From assembly GCA_033557465.1 (NCBI GenBank), contig CM066033.1, positions 1,305,565,519-1,305,629,518 on the forward strand: a stretch of 64,000 nucleotides of DNA, in the 5' to 3' direction. Under the pieces are notes generated by a model that worked only from the letters and a program-made list of their open reading frames with translations, was not told where the DNA came from and did no database searches. The DNA comes from Ichthyophis bannanicus (lineage: Eukaryota; Chordata; Amphibia; Gymnophiona; Ichthyophiidae). Positions within the stretch are counted from its first letter, which is position 1; each line of letters opens with the position of its first letter. Position numbers and translations under genes: made by a program. Positions 43,038-53,675 of the stretch are shown here, piece after piece.

Positions 43038-44074
43038 TCCTCGCTCCCCTTCTATTGCCGGCAGAGGTGGAAGAGGTCATCCTAGCTTCCCGGCGACCTT
43101 CTACCCGCAAATGCTACGCCCTTAAATGGCGTCGCTTTTCCGCTTGGTGTGCCCAGCAGTCTCAGGATCCCTTCTCCTGCTCGGTGTCGGTGATCTTGCA
43201 GTACTTGCTCTACCTCTCTAATCTGGGACTCAAGTCCAACTCCGTCAAAGTTCACCTCAGTGCTCTCTCAGCACATCATGTGCCGGTGGACGGCAGACCT
43301 CTTTCCAGCGACCCTCTCGTGGCGAGGTTTCTCCGAGGTCTCCTTCTACTAAAACCACCTCTGCGCCCGCCAGCACCTGACTGGGATCTAAATGTGGTTT
43401 TACAGCGGATCACCTGTCCGCCTTTTGAACCTATGGCTACCTGTTCTCTACGTTTTCTATCTTGGAAAACCTTGTTCCTGATAGCCCTCACTTCCGCTAG
43501 ACGCGTAAGTGATTTGCAGGCCCTCGTGTCTGATCCCCCTTACACTCGGTTCTACAAGAATAGGGTAGTCCTACGGACTCACCCAAAATTTCTTCCAAAT
43601 GTGGTCTCCCCTTTTCACATCAATCAGGAGGTGGTACTTCCGACCTTCTTTCCCAGGCCACACTCCAGCCGAGCTGAAATGGTCCTGCATACCCTGGACT
43701 GTAGAAGGGCATTGAACTTCTACCTTGACCGTACGCGGGAGCACCGTAAAGCTGCTCAGCTTTTTGTATCTTTTGACCCCAATAAATTGGGGCTCCCGGT
43801 CTCCAAGCGTACTCTGTCCATATGGGTTGCTGACTGTATCGCTTGGGCTTATGGGGCAGCCGGACTCTCCTTAGAAAGTCGAGTCACGGCTCATTGTGTT
43901 CGGGCGAAGGCTACGTCAGTGGCTTACCTCCGCTCTGTTCCGTTGGCAGACATCTGCCGGGCCGCTACTTGGTCTTCGAGCCAGACTTTTGCGGTCCATT
44001 ACTGCCTCGAGAGGGAGTCCCGCAGGGACAGTGCTTTCGGACAGGCAGTCCTCCGAAATCTCTTCGAGGTTTGA
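41717..44074 (+). CDS. Long overlapping frame ending in a DIRS tyrosine recombinase
   Basis: A single 785-codon open frame. Codons 1 to about 430 overlap RT-RNase H in another frame and encode a Ser/Pro/Gln/Arg-rich sequence with no known domain. From about 43013 it becomes the recombinase: VILASRRPSTRKCYALKW, Arg in TSARRVSDLQAL, HCVR, Trp in ATWSSSQTF and Tyr in VHYCLE. All five catalytic positions are present and no stop occurs. The initiator is uncertain (GTG at 41717). Overlap of recombinase and RT frames is known in DIRS elements. Either the overlap is translated or the recombinase starts internally. Confidence 0.85.
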   Translation: MVAAYLRLHGLCLSVPRRLAHQSIVLSRSHKSHTPHCDSSAILGLCHKLRKVHFAPLTRSRVHRRKIAHSSGTSFPASRQGSTAHGPSRPFSQPVPGLRQALPETTRPYGFHRPRDPQCPPEYAACSVVPSQAVATGLGWPSRLSAHLRPAGLFSTVVASSAEPGAQNAFSVSSAGSSTDNRCFSPRMGSALPRGMYSRSLDHVGVCAADQLPGAQSNPSGSQGFLPPDFSPVRPCPDGQSSCHVLREQTGRHGLLPSLLGSTEALFLGRQPRHSSQGSLSPRPRELPGGQTQQNPPAARVAPGSLGSSETFSEVGPPHDGSLCQSSQPATSSLLLSAAASPSSSGGCFSALMVEKPSVCLSSHTASLPNSFQGSPRQSFHDPDSSSLAQTAVVSTPAAISGGGSVPSGVSTRSPNTGSGVPATPQPQISTSDGLAAERVVLAPLLLPAEVEEVILASRRPSTRKCYALKWRRFSAWCAQQSQDPFSCSVSVILQYLLYLSNLGLKSNSVKVHLSALSAHHVPVDGRPLSSDPLVARFLRGLLLLKPPLRPPAPDWDLNVVLQRITCPPFEPMATCSLRFLSWKTLFLIALTSARRVSDLQALVSDPPYTRFYKNRVVLRTHPKFLPNVVSPFHINQEVVLPTFFPRPHSSRAEMVLHTLDCRRALNFYLDRTREHRKAAQLFVSFDPNKLGLPVSKRTLSIWVADCIAWAYGAAGLSLESRVTAHCVRAKATSVAYLRSVPLADICRAATWSSSQTFAVHYCLERESRRDSAFGQAVLRNLFEV

Positions 44075-44209
44075 GCAACTCCTACCCTCCATCCCGGATG
44101 GGGGCTACCGGTGGGTAATAATTCAGCGAAGATTCTTTCCTTCTGTACTGCTGAGCTAGAGGGAGCTCATTTTTGTGCTTAGGGTCTCCGGTAGCCTTAA
44201 GCTTGGGAG

Positions 44210-44312
44210 TCCCATATGTGAGGACTGACTTCCTGCTTGGTCCTGGAGAAAGCGTAGTTACTCACCTGTAACAGGTGTTCTCCAGGAGCAGCAGGAATCA
44301 GTCCTCACAACC
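44210..44312. repeat. Internal complementary region of DIRS copy E
   Basis: The first half is complementary to the left end (cctgcttggtcctggagaaa) and the second half to the right end (aaagcgtagttactcacctg onward). The halves share aaa at the junction. Confidence 0.92.
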
Positions 44313-44392
44313 CTCCCTCCTCCCCTTGGAGTTGCGATTATCTGCTTTAGTTTTTTTGCAAATTTTTACGCTGTCTTTTAGCTATGTCATCT

Positions 44393-44583
44393 GACTGGCT
44401 AAGATGGCACCCTTGGGCGGGAAGGGGACCGCGCATGCGCGCTGCAATTCCCAAAGGCTTTCTTTGAAAGCTGGGGAAAATTGCTCCGCGAGGGCTCCGT
44501 CGGCGCCAACGTCACCCATATGTGAGGACTGATTCCTGCTGCTCCTGGAGAACACCTGTTACAGGTGAGTAACTACGCTTTCT
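44393..44583. repeat. Right inverted terminal repeat of DIRS copy E
   Basis: gactggctaagatggcaccc onward is complementary to the left repeat, ending near taactacgctttct. Confidence 0.92.
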
Positions 44584-44650
44584 GTTCACTGTAAACCGCA
44601 CTGATTTAAATAGCGCGGTATATAAGAAATGTAAATAAATAAAATAAATC
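44584..44650 (+). mobile_element. Hairpin-tail fragment flanking DIRS copy E
   Basis: ctgtaaaccgcactgattta, a gcggtatataagaaat stem partner and (aaat)n: the LINE/SINE 3' tail, abutting the DIRS right end. DIRS may have inserted into it. Confidence 0.65.
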
Positions 44651-44719
44651 TAGCAGGGTGGGAGGAGATGAGGAACATGAAAAGGTAGTGGGCTAAGTGA
44701 AACAAGGGTATAAGGGCTA

Positions 44720-44880
44720 CATTTATTTTTATTTATTTAAATCTTTTCTATACCGCGCTTTTTGGAATCGGTGCAGTTTACAAGTAACATAAATTGTACA
44801 ATGCCGTCTAAAACGTACATTGAACTTTACAAGGAACAGTTGATACAACTTGGATTACAACAGGGGTAACTATATACAGG
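44720..44880 (-). mobile_element. SINE/LINE tail, antisense
   Basis: tttatttatttaaatctttt, then ataccgcgctttttggaatc and ggtgcagtttacaagtaac: the antisense hairpin-tail group, without a tRNA head. Confidence 0.7.
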
Positions 44881-45945
44881 ACTTTCTGTTATGAACACAG
44901 ATGGAAAAATTGGAATTACTAAACAAACAATTCTATATGTAAGGAAAGTATATATTTATCATTTATTGCACTCGATATACTGCCCTTTGTTTTAGGCATG
45001 CAGAGCAAGTTACAAAGATTCAAATAGTTAAAAATTAAATAAGATAAAGAACTACAATTGTTACAGTAACACCAAGATAAATTAAAAGTTACAAACATAA
45101 ACAACTTATGTAATACTCAAAACTGCATAAAAATAGGGGCGAGTTTGTTATACAGCATATGTCAGCTGATCATTCCTGGGCCGCCTCCATCCTGAAAGCC
45201 TGCTCAAAGAGCTACATTTTTATTAGGGTCTTCAATTTTTTATAGTTGGCTTCCAATTGGATAGCCAGAGGGAGGCTGTTCCAAAGGAATGGTGCCACAC
45301 ACAAGAAAGCCAAATTCCTTGAAGTCTAGTTCTGGATGAAGAGGTGATAACTAAATGGTTGCCATGGAGCGAATGGAGGCAATGAGGAGGGGCATAAGGG
45401 ATTATGAAAGTTGAAAAGTATTCTGGGGCTTCATTATGCAAGGCAGGGAAAGAATTTTATAGCCAATTCGAAAGGGGCCTGGGAGCCAATGATGCTGAAT
45501 AAAAAAAAAAGTGGGTTTATATGGTCGAATTTCCTTGTGTACAAGAGGATGCGGATGGCTGTGCTCTGGATAGTTTGAAGTTTCTTTAGTTGATATGGAA
45601 TAGATCGTATGTAAAAGTAAGAGGAAAGGGAAAACAATATATAGTACTTCAAAGAAGTGGTTGCAAAAATGAAGGCAAAAAAGACAGCATTCACAGAATT
45701 CAGAAGATTACAAAAAGATGAGTACAGGTAAAGCTGAAAGAGGCAAAGAGAAATCAGTATAGCGAAAGCACGTGTGAAAGAGAATTTGATTGCAGATGTG
45801 AACCAAAGTGAGAAGACTTTCAGATAAATTGCGGAAAGGAGGAAGACCAGAAGTGGAATTGCAAGGCTCAAATTTGTGGAACGTGTGAAAGAAGTATTTG
45901 TTTAGTAATTTCGCTTTTTCCATCTGTGTTCATAACAGAAAGTCC
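44878..45945. repeat. Inverted repeat pair with about 960-bp spacer
   Basis: 44878-44929 is nearly the reverse complement of 45894-45945 (ccatctgtgttcataacaga core). The right arm lies in the CR1 endonuclease-RT linker (VFITESPEEGP). The left arm is an inverted copy of that piece. Confidence 0.75.
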
Positions 45946-47600
45946 TGAAGAAGGACCGAGCATAATTGACAAAAGTACTAATGGGAATGGAGTAGAAGCC
46001 ATATCCATTCATGGAAGAAGATATTTATGAATAGTTTGCAAAACTGAAAGGGGACAAGGCTATGGGATAGATCAGATACATCCCAGGATACGGAGGGGAA
46101 TTCAGGGAGATGTGTGTTAATAGATCCTTAAAGAATAGGGGAGGTTCCATGGGGTTGGAGAAGGGCTAATGTGGTAGCAGAGAAGAGCTGGTAAACTACA
46201 AGCCAGTAAGTCGTCCCTCCATGGTAGGAAAAATAATGGAGACCCTGGCGAAAGAAAGGATAGTAGTCTTTCTAGAATCAAATAGGTTGCAAGATCTGAG
46301 GCGACATGGTTTTGCCAAGGGAAGATCATGCCAAACAAAGCCAATTGATTTTTTTGATTGAATGATCAGAGAACTAGATTAACGGCATTCAATGGATGTA
46401 GTCTATTAAGATTTCAGCAAAGCCTTTGATACTGTTCCTCACAGAAGGCTTGTGAATAAACTGAGCAGCCTGGGGGTGGTTCCCAAGCAATGTTCCCAAT
46501 AAGCTGCACTGAGTCCTCTGCTAGCGTTCCTGCCAGTGGGGGGGAGGTGCAAAGCAATCACAATGTTATCACGCTTAGGATCCTAAGTGTGATTGCTTTG
46601 CACCTCCTGCCACCGGCAGGAATGCTGGCAGAGGACTCGGCGCAGCTTAGTGGAAACATTGGTCCCAAGGTAGTAAATTGGATTAAGAATTTGTTGATAG
46701 ATGACAGAGGGTGGCGGTAAATGGAATTCATTCGGAAGAAAGGAGGGTGAATAGTGGAGTGCCTCAAGGAGCAGCACTGTTCAATGTCTTTGTGGGTGGT
46801 ACTGTTGAAGGGTTAAAAAAGAAAAGTTTGCCTTTTTGCAAATGACATGAAGATTTGCAATAGAGTGTACACCTCAAAGGGAGTTGACAGTATGAGAAAA
46901 GATTTATAAAAGCTGGAAGAAAGGTTTAATGTTTGGCAGTTAAACTTTAATGCAAAAGAAGTGCAGAGTGATGCACTTTGGATGCAGAAATCCAAAGAAG
47001 CAGCAGATGAGAGGTTGGTGTGCACAAACAGGAGAGGAACTTTGGGGTGCTTCACCACCTTGAGATTTTCACATACTATGTGACAAAGTGGTACCAAAAC
47101 CATAAGGATGCTAGGCTGCATGCAGAGAGGAATAACCAGCAGGAAGGAGGAGGTATTAATGCCCCTGTAAAAGTCACTGGTGAGGCCTCACTTGCAGTAT
47201 AATGTTCAGTTTTGAAGACTATACCAGACAAAGGATATACAGTAAGAAGACTTGAAACAGTTCGGGGAAAGGAGATCAAAATGAAATGGATCCTGCATCA
47301 GAAGACATATGAGAAGAGACTTGACTTAAATATGTATAGCCTAGAAGAGAGGAAGGACGGGGTAGATATGATTCAGACGTTTAAAAACTTCAGAGTATTA
47401 ATAAACAAATCTTTTTTAAAGGTAGGAAAGCTGTAGAACTAGAGGATATGAACTGAAGCTCTGGAGGTAAACGCAGAAGCAACGTCAGGAAATACTTTTT
47501 CACGGAAAGAGTTGTAGATGCTTGGAATATCCTCCTAATGGAGATGGTGGGGGCAACAACAGTGAAGGAATGCAAAAAGGCATGGGACAGACATAGAAAC
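45720..47600 (+). pseudogene. CR1-type LINE ORF2 remnant
   Basis: The plus strand shows, across many stops, ISIAKARVKENLIADV, VFITESPEEGP, SMVGKIMETLAKERIVVFLE with RHGFAKGRSCQT, DFSKAFDTVPHRRLVNKLSSLGV, VNWIKNLLIDDR, KVCLFANDMKICN, NVWQLNFNAKE and RMLGCMQRGI. This is the CR1 RT in order, with the catalytic box degraded to FAND. A MITE sits inside at 46488-46661. Very old. Confidence 0.85.
46488..46661. mobile_element. hAT-like palindromic MITE (174 bp)
   Basis: Ends caatgttcccaataagctgc and gcagcttagtggaaacattg are inverted repeats. The interior is also nearly self-complementary around ggatcc at about 46578. Flanks ttcccaag (46480-46487) and gtcccaag (46662-46669) match at 7 of 8, an 8-bp duplication as for hAT. 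Removing the element and one flank rejoins the CR1 frame LSSLGVVPK/VVNWIK. Confidence 0.85.
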
Positions 47601-47649
47601 AGAGAGGAAGTAACCTGTGTAGAACATCGGATACAACCCTAAACAAAGG

Positions 47650-48595
47650 CATAGAGAGAGGTAACTTGCATAGAAACATGACTACAGAAAAAGACCACAT
47701 GGCCTATCTAGTCTGTCCTTCCATATCAACCACTACAACAGTCCCCTTTTTTCCTTCTTTGAATTCAGATACTGTCCTCATCTCTACCACTTCCACTGGG
47801 AGACTAGACTCTCCTCCTGTGCATTTATGCCACGGAGGTATTTAAACATCTCAGTCATATCACCTCTATCCTGCCTTTCCTCTAAGGTGTACCTATTAAG
47901 ATCCTTAAGTCTGTCCTCATATGCTTTATAATGAAGACCACTAACCATTTTAGTAGCCACCCTCTGTACTGACTCCAACCTGTTTACATCCTTTTGAAGG
48001 TGCGGTCTCCAGAATGGCACACAATACTCCAAATGAGGTCGCACCAAAGACACATACAGAGGCATTATCACCTCCTTTCTTCTGCTGGACATTCCTCTCC
48101 CTATACACCCAAGCATCCTTCTAGCTTTTCCTGTCGCCTTTTCTACCTGTTTAGCTACTTTAAGATCATCAGATACAATCACGCCTAGATCCCGCTCTTC
48201 TTTAGTGGACAAAAGTACTTCACCCCCTATACTATATTGCTCCCTTGGATTGCTGCAGCACAAATGCATGACCTTGCATTTTTTAACATTAAATCTCAGC
48301 TGCCAAATTCTAGACAATTCAAGCTTAGCTAGATCCCTCCTCATGTTATTTACACCTTCCTGGGTGTCTATTGCAGATTTTTGTATCATCCGCAAAGAGG
48401 CAAACCTTACCCAACAGCCCTTCCGCAATATCACTAACAAATATGTTAAAAGGAATCGGATCAAAAACAGATCCCTGGGGCACACCACTGGTAACCACCT
48501 TTTCCTCAGAGTGAGCTCCATTTACCTGTACCCTCTGTCGCATCCCACTCAACCAATTTTTAACCCAAGCAGTAACTTTAGGGTCCATCCCTAGG
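47650..48595 (-). pseudogene. CR1-type LINE RT end and 3' region, antisense
   Basis: The minus strand reads DPKVTAWVKNWLSGMRQRV, TSGVPQGSVFDPIPFNIF and FADDTKICN at 48588-48349, then a shifted frame to 47784: QLRFNVKKCKVMH, ERDLGVIVSDDLK, RRMLGCIGRGMSSRR, RPHLEYCVPFW and LESVQRVATKMVSGL. This is the CR1 RT palm to thumb. The catalytic box FADD is kept. One frameshift near 48370 and a 3' UTR to 47650. Confidence 0.87.
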
Positions 48596-49439
48596 GTGCT
48601 CTGTTTATAAGTAGCAGGTAAAACCCTACAACTTTAGCCACCTTACTGAGCACATAAATGGATCATGGTAGTCTTTATCTAGAGTCATTTACTGTGTTGA
48701 TTGTACCTCCTTGAACATTCTTTACGGCCTAATTTTGGGGTTTACTGGGTTGAACTTTAAACCCAAATTATACAAATACTGATTTATATTACATACACAC
48801 ACACACACACACACACAACTTCCCCGCAAACATATGCACACTTACAAAAAAGGAAAATCTGTCCAGTTCATGACTGTGTAATCCTTAAACATTTGTCTTT
48901 CTGGAAGTATATACAAAGAAGGAAATGATAACATAATTAATTGAAATGTATTACATTAGCAAGACTGCTATATTGCTGGGGGGCAAGTCAGAAGTGTCAT
49001 CCCTTGACCTTTTCTGATAGTTTTGTTCCCTGATTAAGAGAATTCCATAAATCACAATACCGCCTCCAGCTTCCAGAACAGAATAGGCATTGGGAAATCA
49101 AACAGAAAATATAGGGTATATTGGACACTAGGTTTCACACAAAAATCATTTTATGGTTTATTAAATTTGATAATGCCGCCATTCTGCAAGCAATCGCAAT
49201 AAAATAAGTTAAAGTCAAAGTATAGTAACACTAAAACAGTTAGAAATGCCATTTTGCATAGGAAAGAGAAAATGACACACAATAGAAGAACCAGTAACTC
49301 TAAATGCACATGTTGGGAAGGAGGGGTAGGGCATCTGGCCTGCATGGATCTGGTTTTAGTCAGAAGGAAGATAGTAAACTTTTTATTTGCTTTCATTTTA
49401 GTCAGTCTTGTATGAGTATATCGCATGATGCAGAACTTT
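48596..49439. other. Unassigned AT-rich region with (CA)n
   Basis: No gene or named repeat except an (ac)n microsatellite at about 48795-48820. Confidence 0.5.
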
Positions 49440-49562
49440 TAAATGTGTGCCGTAGTGGCTTTCTTATAGAGCCTCAAGTTAGGGAAACTCTTATCCCATT
49501 CTGTCACTATTCGTGTGACTTGGACAACTTACCTTATCTCCCTGTGCCTCAGCTTAGGTAGA
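49440..49562 (+). mobile_element. MIR/CORE-like SINE remnant
   Basis: Reads cgtgtgacttggacaactta then ccctgtgcctcagcttaggt, resembling the conserved MIR core phrase of vertebrates. Head and tail are not preserved. Confidence 0.65.
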
Positions 49563-49730
49563 TTTATTTATTTATTTATTTAACAATTCTTATATACCGC
49601 ACTATTTATGATCAGCGCGGTTTACATATAACAACAACATCCAACACTATACAAATGTCTGGTCATTACATTGAACAGGGAATGAAACTTGGAGAGAGGG
49701 GGCAACTATAAATGGGTAGTGAAAACGTTT
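49563..49730 (-). mobile_element. SINE/LINE tail, antisense
   Basis: (ttta)n, then taccgcactatttatgatca and gcgcggtttacat: the antisense hairpin-tail group, directly after the MIR-like piece. Confidence 0.72.
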
Positions 49731-49897
49731 TCACCCTTTTCACTTTGGGAGGCTGCAAGGCAAAATAAGTATCTAGGTATATTTTGTCTCAAATTCCTCG
49801 CTGAGGATGAATGAAATGAGACAACCATACATTTCTTCATTTGAACACAAAATGACAGTGTTCTGAACCACCACAGAAAATTGTATGTCTGTCTTAA

Positions 49898-49999
49898 CCC
49901 TTTCAGACCATATGTCCACTGTAATGGACGTCATGTTATTCATTGAATTCCATGTATATATATATATGGTGTCTGTGAAAAAATTCAGGTCTGAAAGGG
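49898..49999. mobile_element. piggyBac-like MITE (102 bp)
   Basis: Perfect 12-bp terminal inverted repeats (ccctttcagacc / ggtctgaaaggg) are flanked on both sides by TTAA (49894-49897, 50000-50003). TTAA duplication with CCC-starting ends is the piggyBac signature. Contains a (ta)n run. Confidence 0.85.
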
Positions 50000-50003
50000 T
50001 TAA

Positions 50004-51610
50004 GGGTCTGTTCCTTATCGTCCCTTCAGTCCAGTCCCACACCTCTGGGTAGTGTACCACCTCCAGCAGCTTGGAAACCGAGCATGTCATCTTTTTGATG
50101 ACACCAGTGTACTTATGCAGCTGGCACTGCCTACCAGCCATGCAGCTGGAGGAGTTAGTGAGCCAGGGTGCTGGACTCACTGAAGGGACAACTAAGGAGA
50201 TAGGTTTAGTTAGTTTCCTTTTTATTTCTCCCCCCCCCCCCCCCCGTTAAGGTGCAGGTTTCTTTGTTTTTAAAGGCAGAAAAGAAATGGGGGGGGGGGA
50301 GGGGGAAGCCCAGGACAGATCTGAAAGAACCCAGGGGACAAGAGGGCTGAGCGGAGGCTATTCCTTCTCCCCCCTCCCCCCAGGATTTCAGACTGACTTC
50401 TGGTGGCTCCCAAACCCGTTATCGGATGAGGAGCCGCCACGGGGCAGCAATGGATTGACGGGAGTGAAAGCCGGCAGCCCCGAGTTGCCTCCCTCAGTGC
50501 CAAAGGCAGGAAGGAAGACTGAGCACAAAGAGTAGAAAGCCATGCAGCAAAGAGGCTCCAAGGTAAGAGTGGCAAGGGGGGGGGGGTCAGTAGGAACCCT
50601 TAGGAACCGCCGGAACACAAGGAGACAGAGAGCGGCCTGCAGCCATGTGTTTGGGAGCCTGCAGCAGCGAGGGAGTGTCCCCCTGCTATGTTTAGGTGCA
50701 ATTTCTTCTTCAGGCCCGTGTGCATTTTAACCCCCCATTGTGTTTTGGGCGCCTAGGAGAGGCAGCACCGGAGAATAATGCAGGACAGAGCAGCTGCTTC
50801 CTTTAAATTTCAGTTTCTGTTAATTAGATTTTGGTAAATTGGTTTTGTTTTATTTTATTTTAGTTCAGGTACTCTACTGCTCTGTGCCTGAGCCCATGGA
50901 GGTGCACTATGCTAGGGATCCTTCTACCTACCCGGGTACAGATTGAGGGCATTCCTGGGGAATACCCACAATCCTTCCTACCATGCTGGCCAGACCTCAG
51001 TGATGGTATCAAAGGGGGTGACTCTACTTCATACCACATCCTTAAGCGTTCCTGGTGTTATACAGCTCAAAACGTATTCAGTACACAATGACTTGATGCA
51101 GACCTGTGGCAAAAGCCTAACTAAATGTGCCATTGTCTTGTTGCTGGGCAGATTTGAGAGAGCTGTTCCTGGTCAGGTGGGTCAGGAGATGTGAGTGAGT
51201 TTTTTGAGATATTGTGACTTTTTCCTGAGAAGGATCAGACAAAAAAGTCAGAGGCAGAAATAAATGAAAGATAAACAGGAAAAAATGCTAAGTAGCTAGT
51301 GTAGCTACTTTGAAACAGGAAGCACCTGCATACAAGAAATGTATATAACTAGACGGTCAGAGACAGTCAGTGGATAGGAGACAAATGAAAACCTTCCATC
51401 TGTCTATGGTCAGTGAGTAACCTGACATGATCAGCTTTTGTCTCTTAGCACAGACTCGTACTTACTAAATTTGTGATATTGCTTGTAAGGGAAGCTGTAA
51501 TCCTTACAGCCATTGGTATTACTTATAATAAAAACGTAAACCTTTACTTGGAGAAAGTGTCAGAGTCTGATTGGATCAGTGCATGGTCCATTTCATAGCT
51601 TTGAGGTACA
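50004..51610. other. Unassigned region with homopolymer runs
   Basis: Poly-C near 50231-50246 and G runs near 50289 and 50578. No protein family recognised. About 51200-51600 contains a TATA-like gtatataact and an aataaa near 51528, which could be a decayed LTR, but no matching second copy is in the window. Confidence 0.35.
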
Positions 51611-52487
51611 ATGCGGCAGCGCAATCTAAAAATCCTTAAGATATGCGGGACCCGACGGGGAGCAGTCTCGGAGGCAGGTGTCTGCCTAGACTGCACGCAA
51701 AAGGCTAGGTCATTGGAGCAGGGCCTGCAGGATGCGACGAGGCAGGAGAGTCCTTCCCAGTCGCAAGAGATCCTAGAGGCAGGGGGCGCCGTGTTACCTT
51801 CAATGGATCCGTCCCCAGTCCCTGCGCGATGCCTGGACCTATCCACCCCTCAAGTGCAGGGAGCAATAGAGCTCCCGGGGGAGTTCTCACTGGACTTTCT
51901 CTTACTTTTTCATAAGGCATTTTGCTATGTCATCGGAGCTTGGCAAGCAGCTCCTCAGCCCTGCAACGAGGGGCTAAGAGGGCATCGGACGCAAAAGAGT
52001 ATGAGTCAGGGACAGTGATGACTAAGCGGGCTAGAGGCTCAGAGGAGTGGCAGCAATCACCATTGTTGGAGGTGCTGGATGGGGACGACCTCGACATGGA
52101 ACTAGATCTGGAGGATTTGGAAGGGAGAGATCCTGGAACAGGAGGATCAGGCTCGGATTGTTCGGGAGTTCCGCTAGAAGGAGCTGCTGGCGCTCATTTT
52201 GGAGTTCCTCAAGGATCTGAATATGCACACTAAGCTCCTGGCAGAGGAAGATGTGCTGGAGGATCCGCTGCTCCAGGCGGTGTGGAAATCGCAGAACGTT
52301 TTCCTGCTACGTAGAGTAGTATGACCGATGATCCAGGATGAGTGTGATCTGCCGGAGGCAAGCCTTAAAAGGGTGCAGTCCATGATGTGCCTGTACCTAC
52401 TACCAGGAAAGGTCCATAAACCATTATTAAAGGGAACCCGGAATATCCACTGCTTGCCCCAATACAAGCATTGTGGAACCTGTGTCT
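51611..52487 (+). other. Coding-like but unrecognised, decayed
   Basis: Frames at 51611-52018 and 51922-52233 plus a third frame reading LALILEFLKDL and KSQNVFLLRRV around 52190-52315 look protein-like, with acidic and Leu-rich runs. They need at least two frame changes and carry stops. It might be the gag-like or accessory gene of an unrecognised element. No domain assigned. Confidence 0.3.
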
Positions 52488-52720
52488 TTTGGGAAACTGC
52501 TAAGTACTTGTGAGTGACCTAGATTGGTCACTGTTTAAAACAGGATATTGGGCTTAATGGACCTTTGTCTGACCCAGTATGGCTTATCTTAAGATGTTCT
52601 TTGTGTTCATTTTTTGGGAACCTGACAGGTACTTTATTATATGACCTGGAATGGCCACTGTTGGAAAAAGCATACTGGACAATGGACCATTGGTCTTCCT
52701 AGCACTATCCACAGTCTCTG
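52488..52720 (+). mobile_element. Two CR1 3' ends in tandem
   Basis: 52488-52602 has gtgacctagattggtcactg and ctgacccagtatggc; 52605-52715 repeats the same order (gacctggaatggccactgtt, gaccattggtct). These are the conserved CR1 3' terminal phrases. Confidence 0.75.
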
Positions 52721-53397
52721 TTTCATTGGAAGCAAGCAAGCAAGCAAGGGGTAGAACTGCAGATAGACGTTTTAAACTCAGAAAAATGTTGAGATGTCAC
52801 CCTTCATATTCAGACCTTAATATACAGTAAAAATAAGTAGAGTTCTGAAAAAAGCTAGATAGTTGTCAATCCTAACCTCCCGATTGCGGAACACATCTGA
52901 CAGCAGCCCCCTAAACATTGGACCTTAGATATTTTCTTGGCTTGCCAATGACTTCATCTAGTCCTGTCCATAGCAACAGATAGTAGCTTGCATTGTACAT
53001 AGAAACCAATAAGAAAGCAGTAGAATTCAATCAGTAGCTTTCACAGTAGAAATATCAGCAAGGAAAATGAAATATATATCAATCTGAAATGCAGTACATT
53101 ATAACTAGGTAACTATTTCTGATCTCTGTGTCTTTGGGAGGGTGTGGTATTTGTGTTGTGACTGTGCCAAGTCTGCGGTGGAGTAAATGGGGGTATCGGG
53201 GCAGCATTTCCAGTGGATGTAGTTTTTGGGGGTTGGTGTCAGTTGTGGGTATGATATCTTTGGGGGTGGGGAGGATAGCAGGGTGATTATAGTAGTTTTG
53301 GGGGGTAGAGCAATTATGGTATGGTAGTTTGTGGGCTGATGGAGAAGTTGAGAATGTAGCATGTTAGTTTTTGGGGTTGAAAGCAGTTTGTGGGGTA
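52721..53397. other. Unassigned region
   Basis: No feature recognised. About 53130-53390 is G/T-rich. Confidence 0.5.
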
Positions 53398-53675
53398 GTG
53401 AACATAAGATATGCCATACTGGGTCAGACCAAGGTCCAGGACGCCCAGTATCCTGTTTCCAACAGTGGCCAATCCAAGTCACAAGTACCTGGAGGGTTCC
53501 CATAAAGGTACCCAGGTTCCACAGTGCTTGTCCTGGGGTAAGCAATGGATTTCCCAGGTCCTCTTTAATTATGGTTTATGAACCTTTCCTATAGGAACTT
53601 GCCCAAACCTTTTTTAAACCCAGCTGTACTAATAGCCTTCACTATTCTCTGGTAATGAATTCCAGAGTTTGATTA

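Larger units (their letters stand above)
38918..44583 (+). mobile_element. DIRS retrotransposon copy E (family 2), near complete
   Basis: 5.67 kb with left repeat, gag, RT-RNase H, recombinase, internal complementary region and right repeat. Damage is limited: one in-frame TGA in gag, an internal gag deletion near 40795, a 1-nt loss near 41060, a TGA plus frameshift near 41693-41740. It is the best family-2 reference in the window. Confidence 0.94.

Noticed and set aside
41717..44074. Host gene of 785 codons
   Set aside because: It ends in a DIRS recombinase, lies between DIRS terminal repeats and has homologous copies in the window.
50542..50575. Exon with splice donor (aaggtaagagt)
   Set aside because: A single donor-like match without a supported coding frame or acceptor is not enough.
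51200..51600. Firm call of a solo LTR
   Set aside because: No clear TG...CA borders, target duplication or second copy could be shown.
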